Assembly (NCBI RefSeq): GCF_011388195.1
Contig: NZ_CP049990.1
Location: 1,550,001 to 1,614,000 of the forward strand
Length of the DNA stretch: 64,000 nt
Reading direction: 5' to 3'
Source: Pusillimonas sp. DMV24BSW_D
Lineage (GTDB): Bacteria; Pseudomonadota; Gammaproteobacteria; Burkholderiales; Burkholderiaceae_B
Below the pieces are notes generated by a model. That model was given only the letters and a program-made list of their open reading frames with translations. It had not been told where the DNA came from and did no database searches. The position numbers were made by a program, and so were the translations under genes. Each line of letters starts with the position of its first letter. Position 1 is the stretch's first letter. This document shows positions 26,495-34,826 of the stretch, piece after piece.

Positions 26495-28027
26495 ATGAAG
26501 CAAACCCGACGCGACTTTTTGCAGTTCAGCATGACAGCGGCCGGTATCTCGGCACTTGGTATGCCCGCCTTTGCACAGAATGGCGGTAAAGACCTTGTTA
26601 TTGCGTACAACACAGGGCTGCCCAGTTGGGATCCAACCACCGGCCCGTCGGCGGTAAATCCGAAACTGCAGGCTTTGTATCTGTCGGTTTTCGATCGCTT
26701 TATCCAGCAAGAGCCCGACCTGAGCTTTTCCCCCGGCTTGCTCACCGAATGGGGCTTTACCGACGACAACAAGAAAGTTCGTATGGTGGTGCGAGAAGGG
26801 GTCAAATGGCACGACGGCTCCGACTTTACGGCCGAAGACGTCGCCTGGTCATTGGAACGCGCCGGCGACCCCGCCACCGGAAATCCCGGCCAGTTTGTCT
26901 GGAAGAATCTGGCCAACTTTAAAGTAGACGGCAATGTCGTGACCGCCGACGTGGTGCAATTTGAACCCACAATTTTCAAATGGATGGCGTTCCTTACCGG
27001 CTATGTTTTGCCTAAGGCGTATTACGAGAAAGTGGGGGCGGAAGGCTTTGAAAAAGCACCGATTGGCACAGGGCCTTACAAGCTCGATGCTTACGAGCGA
27101 GGTGCTTACATGCGTTTGGTGGCAAATGAAGACTACTGGGGGGGCAAGCCCGCGTTCGAGACGGTCACCATTAAATTCGTGCCCGATGCAGCCAGTCGCG
27201 TTGCGGAAATCGAATCGGGTAACGCCCAGGTCACGATGGAAATCCCCTATGAAGAATTTGACCGCCTGAAGCAAGAGCCAGGTCTGAAGGGCGAGGCCTT
27301 CCCTATTGCCGACGTGGGTATGATCTTCCTGAACGATGTAGGCCCCATGCTCGATAAAAACGTTCGCCTGGCGGCGCATCATGCGATTGATAAGCAATTA
27401 ATTATCGATCGTTTGCTGCGTGGTTACGGCGTTCCGTTGGCCACGTTGGAGGCACCTGAGTACGATGCTTTCGATCCGAACCTGAAAATGGAGTACAACC
27501 CGGAAAAAGCCAAAGAGTTGCTGGCAGCCTCGGGTTACTCCACCGATAACCCGGTGAAATTCACCATCCAGACCACGCGTGGTTTCAAACCCAAAGACTA
27601 CGAAATGATTCAGGCTATCGTGGGGATGTGGCGTAAGGTGGGTATCGAGGCCGATATCGAAATTTACGAAATTGCCAAGCATTTTGAATTACGTGCCGCC
27701 GACCAACTGGCTCCCGCTGCGTTCTATAACTGGGGTAACGCTATTGGTGATCCCACCACGTCAACCGGTCATGCCATGTTCGGTCCGTCGCCACACTCGG
27801 TATGGGATACGCCCGACCTCATCGAAAAGATCGGGCCCTTGTGGGCGGAACCTGATGAAGCCAAACGAATCCAGGGCTGGAAAGATGTCAGTGCCTACAT
27901 TTTGGAGAACGGTTACGTCATTCCGATTTTGCAGTACGTGCTGCCGGTTATTCATTCCGATAAGGTCGTGGTGCCGCCCACCGCAACGGGTGATGTCACA
28001 CCCGCTTCCATGAAGCCGGCGTCTTAA
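26495..28027 (+). CDS. ABC transporter substrate-binding protein, peptide/nickel/opine (SBP_bac_5) family
   Basis: 510 residues. The N-terminus MKQTRRDFLQF...GMPAFA is a twin-arginine (Tat) signal, so it is exported folded. The mature part is the DppA/OppA fold with VKWHDGSDFTAEDVAWSLERA, the family signature, and GTGPYKLDAYERG. It binds a substrate in the periplasm for the permeases that follow. A strong hairpin comes right after, which usually keeps binding-protein levels above those of the membrane parts. Substrate not deducible; with the enzyme neighbours it need not be a peptide. Confidence 0.93.
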   Translation: MKQTRRDFLQFSMTAAGISALGMPAFAQNGGKDLVIAYNTGLPSWDPTTGPSAVNPKLQALYLSVFDRFIQQEPDLSFSPGLLTEWGFTDDNKKVRMVVREGVKWHDGSDFTAEDVAWSLERAGDPATGNPGQFVWKNLANFKVDGNVVTADVVQFEPTIFKWMAFLTGYVLPKAYYEKVGAEGFEKAPIGTGPYKLDAYERGAYMRLVANEDYWGGKPAFETVTIKFVPDAASRVAEIESGNAQVTMEIPYEEFDRLKQEPGLKGEAFPIADVGMIFLNDVGPMLDKNVRLAAHHAIDKQLIIDRLLRGYGVPLATLEAPEYDAFDPNLKMEYNPEKAKELLAASGYSTDNPVKFTIQTTRGFKPKDYEMIQAIVGMWRKVGIEADIEIYEIAKHFELRAADQLAPAAFYNWGNAIGDPTTSTGHAMFGPSPHSVWDTPDLIEKIGPLWAEPDEAKRIQGWKDVSAYILENGYVIPILQYVLPVIHSDKVVVPPTATGDVTPASMKPAS

Positions 28028-28048
28028 GGTAATACGTCAGGCACCCTG

Positions 28049-28082
28049 GCGGGTGGTTCTTAAGAGCCACCCGCTTTCTTTC
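28049..28082 (+). terminator. Hairpin between binding-protein and permease genes (attenuator)
   Basis: Perfect 8-bp stem GCGGGTGG / CCACCCGC around the self-complementary loop TTCTTAAGAG, followed by TTTCTTTC. The interrupted T-run suggests partial termination or 3'-end protection within the operon. Confidence 0.65.
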
Positions 28083-28102
28083 GCAACGCCGTTGTAGTTT
28101 TC

Positions 28103-29107
28103 ATGCTGAAACCCATTCTTATTCGTTTGGCCACAATGCTGGTAACGCTTGTTGGTGTGGCCATTGTGGTGTTTATTCTTATTCGGGTTGCACCGGGTAA
28201 CCCTATTGCCATGATGATATCGCCCGGCGCATCCGAGGCTGATATTGCCGCTTTAACCGCCTTGTATGGTCTTGATAAACCCCTGGTTCAACAGTTTTTT
28301 ATATGGGCGGGGGGTGTTCTTCAGGGTGATTTCGGCACGTCAATTACGTTAAAGCAACCGGTTGCGGAACTGGTTTTGGCCCGTTTGCCTGCCACGCTGG
28401 AGTTATCAATTCTGGCGTTGTTGATTGCGTTGGCGATTGGGGGTTTCACGGCGGTGTTGGGCGCGAAAGAGCGCGGTCGAAGCACTGAAACAGCGGTCGA
28501 CCTATTTAACGGGGCTACGTTATCGATCCCCGACTTTTTGTGGGGTTTGTTGCTTATTTTGTTGTTTGGCGTGTTATGGCCTGTGTTTTATATTTCCGGA
28601 CGGGTTTCGCCGCAGTTGGATTTCGACTTCACTACCCATTTCTATTTATTTGAGGCATTGTTGCGCTTGCGTTTCGACGTTTTGCAAAACTTGTTGGCGC
28701 ATATGCTGATGCCCGCACTGGCCTTGGCATTACCGTTGGCCGCCATTATTTCGCAGTTACTCAAGCAAAGCCTGAAAGAAGTGCTGCAACTCGATTACAC
28801 CGTTCTAGCGCGTGTACGAGGGTTTACCGAGACGCAAGTGATCTTGCGCGAGGCCTTGCGCAATGCGGCATTGCCCACGCTAACGCTAATAGGCGTGCAG
28901 TTCACGTTCTTGATCGGCGGCACTGTGATTGTCGAACGTTTATTTGCTTATGAAGGTTTGGGGAATATGGCGATTGATGCCGTCATAAATCGCGATTTGC
29001 CTCTTATTCAGGGCATTGTATTGATGTTTGCCTGCTTGTTTATATTGGTTAATTTGGTGGTCGATTTGCTCTATACCGTCCTGAATCCGAGGTTGCGTCA
29101 TGGCTGA
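28103..29107 (+). CDS. ABC transporter permease, DppB/OppB type
   Basis: 334 residues with six membrane helices. The first helix and RVAPGNPIAMMISPGASEADIAAL are typical of the DppB N-terminus. The EAA loop that docks the ATPase is at LLKQSLKEVLQLDYTVLARVRGFTETQVILREALRNAALP. The end NLVVDLLYTVLNPRLRHG is the usual family C-terminus. It overlaps the next permease by eight bases, implying coupled translation. Together with the four other ABC genes it forms a complete importer. Confidence 0.93.
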   Translation: MLKPILIRLATMLVTLVGVAIVVFILIRVAPGNPIAMMISPGASEADIAALTALYGLDKPLVQQFFIWAGGVLQGDFGTSITLKQPVAELVLARLPATLELSILALLIALAIGGFTAVLGAKERGRSTETAVDLFNGATLSIPDFLWGLLLILLFGVLWPVFYISGRVSPQLDFDFTTHFYLFEALLRLRFDVLQNLLAHMLMPALALALPLAAIISQLLKQSLKEVLQLDYTVLARVRGFTETQVILREALRNAALPTLTLIGVQFTFLIGGTVIVERLFAYEGLGNMAIDAVINRDLPLIQGIVLMFACLFILVNLVVDLLYTVLNPRLRHG

Positions 29108-29975
29108 AGCGACATCCGGTGTATTGCGCGCTGAGCCCAGGGCAAGGGCGCGTCAGTTCAACTTTCGTCTTTGGTTGTCGGCGGGTTGGCTTACGGTGCT
29201 GGTACTGGCGGCCTTACTGGCGCCGTGGATTGCACCGCATAATCCGCTTACTCAGGACTTGCTGTACGGGCGGCTTCCACCTTTTGGGTTCGACGGCTAT
29301 GAAGCGGGATATTACCTTGGTACTGACAGCCTCGGGCGCGATGTGTTGTCCCGCGTTATTTACGGTGCTCGGATCGCGCTGACTGTTGCGCTGGTCGCGG
29401 CAACGGCGGCCTGTGTTTTCGGTTCTGTATTGGGGCTGCTGGCGGGCTATTTCGGGGGTTGGGTCGACAGGGTGGTCTCCCGGCTGATCGACGTATGGAT
29501 GGCATTTCCACCGGTTCTGTTTTCCATTTTGCTGGTGGCTGTGCTGGGCACGGGGCTGACATCCGTTATTCTGGCCATTGCGATTATCGATTGGACGCGT
29601 TTCGCCCGCGTCATTCGCGCTGAGGCGATGGTGCAAACACGCATGGATTACGTGCATTCGGCGAAAATCGGCGGCGCAACCCGTATGGGGACATTAGTGG
29701 GCGAGGTGATGCCTAACGTCCTTCCCACTATTGTGGCTTTATTGGCGCTTGAAATGGGGGTGGCCGTTATTGTGGAAGCCATTTTAAGTTTTGTGAACTT
29801 ATCCATCTCTTCCGATTCGCCTACGTGGGGCGGTATGATTGCTGAAGGCAGAGCATCCATTCATTTCGCGTGGTGGGTGCTGGTAGCGCCATTGGTCGTG
29901 CTCTTCCTTACCGTGCTTTCCTTTAGCCAGCTGGGTGAAGGATTGAAAGCGCAGTTTGACCCTTTGTCGAGGTAA
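29100..29975 (+). CDS. ABC transporter permease, DppC/OppC type
   Basis: 291 residues. N-terminal helix, then IAPHNPLTQDLLYGRLPPF and LGTDSLGRDVLSRVIYGARIAL, the DppC signature, four more helices, and the ATPase-docking loop around RVIRAEAMVQTRMDYVHSAKIGGATRMG. It partners with the DppB-type permease to form the channel. Starts inside the end of that gene and ends five bases before the first ATPase gene. Confidence 0.93.
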   Translation: MAEATSGVLRAEPRARARQFNFRLWLSAGWLTVLVLAALLAPWIAPHNPLTQDLLYGRLPPFGFDGYEAGYYLGTDSLGRDVLSRVIYGARIALTVALVAATAACVFGSVLGLLAGYFGGWVDRVVSRLIDVWMAFPPVLFSILLVAVLGTGLTSVILAIAIIDWTRFARVIRAEAMVQTRMDYVHSAKIGGATRMGTLVGEVMPNVLPTIVALLALEMGVAVIVEAILSFVNLSISSDSPTWGGMIAEGRASIHFAWWVLVAPLVVLFLTVLSFSQLGEGLKAQFDPLSR

Positions 29976-29980
29976 GCGGC

Positions 29981-30874
29981 ATGACACCTATTAATAGTGC
30001 GCAGCCAATACTTGAGGTTAAGGATCTGAATGTCGCCTTGCGTGGGGGTCAGCGCTTGCTGCGTCAGGTTTCATTAGAGGTAAAGCCGGGTGAGGTTCGG
30101 GCGCTGGTGGGCGAAAGCGGGGCCGGTAAAAGTATGATCGGTAAAGCCGTGTTGGGTGTATTGCCGCGCAACATCGAGATCACGTCGGGTGAAATTCTTT
30201 TGCAAGGAGAAAATCTCGATCAACATAGTGCTGCACAGCGCCGCCAAACCGTTGCAGCCACCGCATCGCTTATTCCGCAGGATCCACTTACCGCCTTGAA
30301 CCCTTCCCGGCGCATTGGGCCGCAAATTACAGAAAGGCTGGTGAAACGCTTGGGCTGGCGTCAGGATGCCGCCCAGGCGCGCGCTTTGGAGTTGCTCGAG
30401 CGAGTGTATATTCGTGACCCCAAACGGGTCATGTCGTCTTACCCACACGAGCTTTCCGGTGGCATGCGACAGCGGGTATTGATTGCCGCAGCATTTGCGC
30501 CCAAACCCAAGCTTATCGTTGCCGACGAACCCACAACCGCGCTTGATGTGACTGTACAAAAGCAAATTCTGCGGCTTATTCGCGAGCTGCAAGCGGAATC
30601 CGGCACGGCAGTACTGTTTGTGACCCACGACATGGGTGTTGTGGCCAAAATCAGTCAAACCGTGACGGTCTTATTTGCAGGAAAGGTCATGGAAAGCGCT
30701 GATACCGCCAGTATTTTCGCCAACCCTCAACATCCTTATACGCGTGCACTCATTAGCGCGACACCGCGTTACACTCATCCTAATGAACCGATGCGGCCGG
30801 TGCCGGCGGAGCTGATAGCGGCGTTGACGCAAGAAGTCGCGCTTTCCGACGTAAATGGGGGGTCGCATGGCTGA
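29981..30874 (+). CDS. ABC transporter ATP-binding protein, DppD/OppD type
   Basis: 297 residues, slightly short for the family. It has Walker A GESGAGKS, Q-loop IPQDPLTALNP, signature LSGGMRQRVLIA, Walker B KLIVADEPTTALD and the His switch VTHDMG. The Cys-rich iron-sulfur-like tail seen in some DppD proteins is missing. It powers import as a heterodimer with the next ATPase, whose start lies within its last codons. Confidence 0.93.
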   Translation: MTPINSAQPILEVKDLNVALRGGQRLLRQVSLEVKPGEVRALVGESGAGKSMIGKAVLGVLPRNIEITSGEILLQGENLDQHSAAQRRQTVAATASLIPQDPLTALNPSRRIGPQITERLVKRLGWRQDAAQARALELLERVYIRDPKRVMSSYPHELSGGMRQRVLIAAAFAPKPKLIVADEPTTALDVTVQKQILRLIRELQAESGTAVLFVTHDMGVVAKISQTVTVLFAGKVMESADTASIFANPQHPYTRALISATPRYTHPNEPMRPVPAELIAALTQEVALSDVNGGSHG

Positions 30875-31694
30875 GTCATTATTTTCAGTAAGAGATCTGC
30901 ATCTTGCCTTGCCCGACATGACGCGCAAGCCCTTATTCGGGCCTGCGCCGCGTATTGAAATTTTAAAGGGGTTGTCCTTCGATTTGCCGGCAGGTGAAAT
31001 TACCGGCATCGTGGGTGAAAGTGGTTCGGGAAAGTCAACGTTGGGGCGTGTTCTGGTTCGGTTGCTTGGCGTGTCTTCCGGGCAGGTTCTGTTTCGAGGT
31101 AAAGATATTTCGCATCTCGATGAGGCCCAGCTCAAACCCTTAAGGCGCGACCTGCAAATGATTTTCCAGGATCCCATGTCGTCGCTGAACCCACGTCATA
31201 CGGTGGGTCGCATTGTGGCTTCGCCAATCAAGCGCTATGGCATCGATGCTCCCGAGAAAAAAGCGTATGAAGCGCTGGAGCGAGTAGGCTTGTCGACGGC
31301 TTTTGCAAAACGCTATCCACATGAATTATCGGGCGGACAACGCCAGCGCGTGGGAATTGCGCGCGCGGTGGCGTTGAATCCTGCCTTTATATTGGCGGAT
31401 GAAATTGTGTCCGGGCTTGACGTGTCGTCGCAGGCACAGGTGCTTACCCTGTTGCGTGGCTTGGCTGCTGATATGAATCTGACGATTGCGTTTATTAGTC
31501 ACGACCTTTCCGTTATTCGCACCGTGTGTTCGCAGGTAATGGTGTTGAATCGTGGTGAAATTGTCGAGGCCGGCCGCTGTGATCAGGTTTTTGACGCCCC
31601 TCAAAGCGAAGTAACGCACGCGCTGATCGATGCCATTCCATTGCCGGAAATGGATGATGAATGGTTTGACAGCATTAAGTTCGATAAGGTTTGA
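30867..31694 (+). CDS. ABC transporter ATP-binding protein, DppF/OppF type
   Basis: 275 residues. Walker A GESGSGKST, Q-loop IFQDPMSSLNP, signature LSGGQRQRVGIARA, Walker B FILADEIVSGLD (IVSGLD instead of the usual PTSALD; the catalytic Glu is kept) and His switch ISHDLS. The start was set at the ATG at 30867, which overlaps the upstream stop by eight bases and has GGGGGG before it; the longer frame adds four residues from a GTG-like start. Last gene of the importer; the cyclase gene follows after 64 bases. Confidence 0.93.
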   Translation: MAESLFSVRDLHLALPDMTRKPLFGPAPRIEILKGLSFDLPAGEITGIVGESGSGKSTLGRVLVRLLGVSSGQVLFRGKDISHLDEAQLKPLRRDLQMIFQDPMSSLNPRHTVGRIVASPIKRYGIDAPEKKAYEALERVGLSTAFAKRYPHELSGGQRQRVGIARAVALNPAFILADEIVSGLDVSSQAQVLTLLRGLAADMNLTIAFISHDLSVIRTVCSQVMVLNRGEIVEAGRCDQVFDAPQSEVTHALIDAIPLPEMDDEWFDSIKFDKV

Positions 31695-31699
31695 TATTT

Positions 31700-31710
31700 C
31701 GATTAAATCG
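31700..31710. promoter_or_regulatory. Nested inverted repeat before the cyclase gene
   Basis: CGATT-A-AATCG is a perfect 5-bp dyad nested in a wider one (ATTTCG at 31696 and CGAAAT at 31713). It lies in the 64-base gap between the ATPase and cyclase genes and could be an operator for an internal promoter or an RNA hairpin. No clear -35/-10 pair. Confidence 0.25.
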
Positions 31711-31758
31711 TGCGAAATTGTCGTTTAGATAATTGAGGTTTCAACTAAAGGAGAGAGT

Positions 31759-32538
31759 ATGAGTACCGCTACAAATAGTCTTGAACAACTGGCTACCGGC
31801 AATTTCAAGGTGGTTGATCTTACCCACACTTTGTCGTCAGATTTTCCTGCCTTGCAATTGCCGCCGCAATTCGGTCAGGTCACGGCATTCAAAATGGAGA
31901 CAATCTCTCAGTACAACGATGCCGGACCGGCCTGGTACTGGAATAACTTTACCTGTGGCGAACACACAGGTACGCACTTCGATGCGCCGATTCACTGGGT
32001 TACCGGTAAAGATCATCCTAACAACACGGTTGATTCCATCGACCCCAAGAATTTTATTGCGCCTGCAGTGGTCGTTGATGCGACGGCCCAGGTTGCAGAA
32101 AATGACGATTGGGTGCTGACCGTTGATTATTTAAAGCAATGGGAAGACAAGCACGGCACGATTCCCAAAGGCTGTTGGGTAATCTTTCGCACAGGTTGGG
32201 CTGCTCGCCTCGAGAAAGATCCGGCTTCCTACGCCAACGTTAAGGAAGACGGCGCACACACCCCCGGGCCTTCGCAAGAAGCCGTGGAGTGGATGATTAA
32301 AGAGCGCGATGTGTTGGGTTTCGGTGTCGAAACCATTAACACCGATGCGGGGCAGTCGTTCGGTTGGCCCATGCCTTATCCTTGTCATACACTCATGCAT
32401 GGCGCCAACAAATACGGTTTGCAATGCCTGAATAATCTTGATCAGTTGCCGCCGACAGGCGCCATTATTGTGGCTGCACCGTTGAAGATTAAAGGGGGGT
32501 CGGGTAGCCCGTTGCGTGTGTTGGCACTGGTACCTTAA
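31759..32538 (+). CDS. Cyclase-family metal-dependent hydrolase (kynurenine formamidase-like)
   Basis: 259 residues. The metal site HTGTHFDAPIH (His69, His73, Asp75, His79) is the HxGTHxDxPxH signature of the cyclase/KynB family, whose members hydrolyse formamides, cyclic amides, lactones or esters using Mn or Zn. The FRTGWAARLEKDP and GFGVETINTDAG segments are also conserved. A strong AGGAGAGAG precedes the ATG. No kynureninase or tryptophan dioxygenase is nearby, so kynurenine degradation is not supported; ring opening of a substrate brought in by the ABC importer is a reasonable guess. Confidence 0.9.
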   Translation: MSTATNSLEQLATGNFKVVDLTHTLSSDFPALQLPPQFGQVTAFKMETISQYNDAGPAWYWNNFTCGEHTGTHFDAPIHWVTGKDHPNNTVDSIDPKNFIAPAVVVDATAQVAENDDWVLTVDYLKQWEDKHGTIPKGCWVIFRTGWAARLEKDPASYANVKEDGAHTPGPSQEAVEWMIKERDVLGFGVETINTDAGQSFGWPMPYPCHTLMHGANKYGLQCLNNLDQLPPTGAIIVAAPLKIKGGSGSPLRVLALVP

Positions 32539-32547
32539 GGTCTAATT

Positions 32548-34134
32548 ATGAGTAATCAAGCCCAGATCATTGTGGTGGGTGGCGGCATGAATTCGTTGGC
32601 GTGCGCCGCTCTTTTAGCCAAACGGGGAAAGTCGGTTTTAGTGCTCGAGCGTAACGATCGGCTCGGTGGCTGTATTCGCACCGAAACGCTGTTTCCTGGC
32701 TTCACGCACGAGGTGTTGTCGTCGTGGTATCCGCTTTTTATGGGCGGCGGCGCGTATGCCGAGCTGAAAGATGATCTGGCTGCGTTGGGTGTTGAGTTCG
32801 TGGCCAACGAGTACACCACGGGCATCGCCACACCCGACGGTCAGTTGTTGGCCTTAAAGCAGGATATCGAAGACAGCGTAAAACGCATTAATGCCATTGC
32901 GCCGGGCGACGGAGACGCGTTCGGCGCAATGGCGGCCAAACTGTTCGAGCAAGACGCCGCACTGACATTCGGTTTGCTGGGTCACTCGCCCTACAGCGGT
33001 AAGGTAATGCGTTTGTTCTTTTCTGAATGGCGTAAGCGAGGGCTCGACGGTTTGTTGCAGTTTACGTCGGAATCGGTGGAATCATTCAGGCGTTGGTCGT
33101 ATCGCGAGCTGAATTCCGATATTACCCGTGCCATGATGAGCCCCTGGGTGCTGCATTCAGGCTTGGGCCCCGACGATGCCGGCGCCGCCTTAATGGGCAA
33201 ACTTACCTTTGCCGCAGTTGTTGCCGGGGGTATGCCGGTGGTAAAAGGCGGTGGTCAGCGTTTGGTAGAGGCCCTGCAAACTTTTATTGAACAGCGGGGC
33301 GGGCAGGTTTTAACCGGCACAGAGGTTGAGTCGGTTACCGTAAGCGGTTCAAAGGCTACGGGCGTAGTGGCTAATGGCCAAGCGTACCAGGCCGGCGAAG
33401 CAGTGGTTTGTAATGTCACGCCACCTCAGCTTTACGAGCGGTTGTTGCCCAACATACCGCAGAAACTCAACCAGCGCGCCAAGGGTTATCACTTCGGGCG
33501 CGGTTGTATGCAGGTGCATTTTGCCTTGAACGGGCCTGCGCCTTGGCGTGATCCTGAAATGTTGAAAGTGCCTTTGGTGCACTTAACCGAAAGCATGGAG
33601 AACGTAGCGCTGTCTGTGGTGGAAGCCAATAATGGTTTGTTGCCGCGCTTCCCCACCATCGCCATTGGCCAGCCCGTTGCGGTTGATGCCGGCCGGGCAC
33701 CAGAGGGTAAATGGATTCTATGGCTGCAACTGCAAGACATGCCTTCACGGCTGAAGGGCGACGCTGCGGGTGAAATTCAGGTGCCGTCCGACGGGCGCTG
33801 GAATGGAACCGTGCGCGAGGCCATGGCCGATCGAATTCAAAAGCGTATTGAAACGGTGTTGCCTGGGCTGGGCGAATTAATTATTGGTCGTAAGGCGTTT
33901 TCACCTGGCGATTTGGAAGCCATGAATTGCAATTTGGTGGGTGGTGACCCTTATTCCGGCGTATGCTCGCCCGATCAATTCTTTTGGTTACGGCCTTTTG
34001 CCGGCAGCTCCGGCGCGCGCGGACATCGTACGCCTTATAAAAATGTGTATCACATTGGCGCCTCTACCCATCCTGGGCCGGGTTTGGGTGGTGGTTCCGG
34101 GCAAATTGTGGCCGATATACTGGCGCGCAAATAA
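32548..34134 (+). CDS. FAD-dependent oxidoreductase of the phytoene desaturase-like (COG1233) family, copy 2
   Basis: 528 residues. The N-terminal motif is GGGMNSLACAA, so the third Gly of GxGxxG is replaced by Ser16. It is followed by ERNDRLGGCIRTETLFPGF. The C-terminal FAD segment is VYHIGASTHPGPGLGGGSGQIV. It ends the run of co-directional genes that starts at 22543 or 23600 and lies nine bases after the cyclase. Same family as the gene at 24854 but clearly diverged, so the two likely act on different steps. Substrate unknown. Confidence 0.88.
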   Translation: MSNQAQIIVVGGGMNSLACAALLAKRGKSVLVLERNDRLGGCIRTETLFPGFTHEVLSSWYPLFMGGGAYAELKDDLAALGVEFVANEYTTGIATPDGQLLALKQDIEDSVKRINAIAPGDGDAFGAMAAKLFEQDAALTFGLLGHSPYSGKVMRLFFSEWRKRGLDGLLQFTSESVESFRRWSYRELNSDITRAMMSPWVLHSGLGPDDAGAALMGKLTFAAVVAGGMPVVKGGGQRLVEALQTFIEQRGGQVLTGTEVESVTVSGSKATGVVANGQAYQAGEAVVCNVTPPQLYERLLPNIPQKLNQRAKGYHFGRGCMQVHFALNGPAPWRDPEMLKVPLVHLTESMENVALSVVEANNGLLPRFPTIAIGQPVAVDAGRAPEGKWILWLQLQDMPSRLKGDAAGEIQVPSDGRWNGTVREAMADRIQKRIETVLPGLGELIIGRKAFSPGDLEAMNCNLVGGDPYSGVCSPDQFFWLRPFAGSSGARGHRTPYKNVYHIGASTHPGPGLGGGSGQIVADILARK

Positions 34135-34232
34135 GGGCTTTAGTTGGTTTTTCAAGGCAAGTGTGCCAGGCATAAGGCCCTTAAAGCAGCCTGGTGCCAC
34201 CTGCCCCGCGCGGTATCTGGCAGTCGTACTAG

Positions 34233-34514
34233 TTAGTCTTGACGGCCGGTGACTTCAACCAGATGAAAACCAAACTGCGTTTTGACGGGGCCTTGAACGA
34301 CGCCGACAGGAGCGCTGAATACGACCTCATCGAATTCCCGCACCATTTGACCTCTGCCGAAGGTGCCGAGGTTGCCGCCATCGTTCGACGAAGGGCAGCG
34401 CGAGTTCTCTTTGGCAACCTGGGCAAAATCGGCGCCGTTTTCAATGGATGCTTTAAGCTCGAGACAGCGGTCTTCGGTATCAACAAGAATATGGCGGGCT
34501 GAGGCTTGGGTCAT
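34233..34514 (-). CDS. Small parvulin-type peptidyl-prolyl cis-trans isomerase
   Basis: 93 residues, a single parvulin domain with no signal peptide: SARHILVDTEDRC, FAQVAKENSRCPSS, GGNLGTFGRGQMVREFDE and TQFGFHLVEV are the PpiC signatures and active-site residues. It acts in cytoplasmic protein folding. GGAGC precedes the ATG. It is convergent with the flavoprotein gene and upstream of the tRNA-Ser on the same strand, but separated by a terminator. Confidence 0.93.
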   Translation of the reverse strand: MTQASARHILVDTEDRCLELKASIENGADFAQVAKENSRCPSSNDGGNLGTFGRGQMVREFDEVVFSAPVGVVQGPVKTQFGFHLVEVTGRQD

Positions 34515-34578
34515 GTAGAGCTCCTTTTAAATTAGGCTTTCCATTATAAATGGCACGTCAAATGCAGATAAGGTAGAT

Positions 34579-34604
34579 AAAAAAGCCCCTGATCATCAGG
34601 GGCT
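34579..34604 (-). terminator. Rho-independent terminator for tRNA-Ser
   Basis: Stem AGCCCCTGA / TCAGGGGCT with a 3-base loop, followed on the minus strand by TTTTTTATC. It is 14 bases beyond the tRNA 3' end. Confidence 0.85.
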
Positions 34605-34617
34605 TGATTTATTTATT

Positions 34618-34707
34618 TGGCGGAAGCGGTGAGATTCGAACTCACGGAGGGCGCAAACCCTCGCTGGTTTTCAAGACCAGTGCATTCAACCGCTCTGCCA
34701 CGCTTCC
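34618..34707 (-). tRNA. tRNA-Ser (anticodon UGA)
   Basis: 90 bases including CCA. Acceptor GGAAGCG pairs with CGCTTCC. The anticodon arm is CTGGT-CTTGAAA-ACCAG with anticodon TGA. A long variable arm (GCGAGGGTTTGCGCCCTC) and the T-loop GTTCGAATCTC fit serine tRNAs. Confidence 0.95.
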
Positions 34708-34826
34708 TGAAAATGGTCTAATTACGCGTTGGTGCTAGGCTTGCTACTACTACTGTAAGCTTAACTTGCCAATGCAAGCCCGCTAGTTTAGCCTATGCGC
34801 TTTGAATTGTCCAAGGAGTACTTGTC

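Noticed and set aside
24854-34134. Carotenoid biosynthesis cluster
   Set aside because: Only desaturase-like flavoproteins are present; there is no phytoene synthase, geranylgeranyl synthase or cyclase of the carotenoid type.
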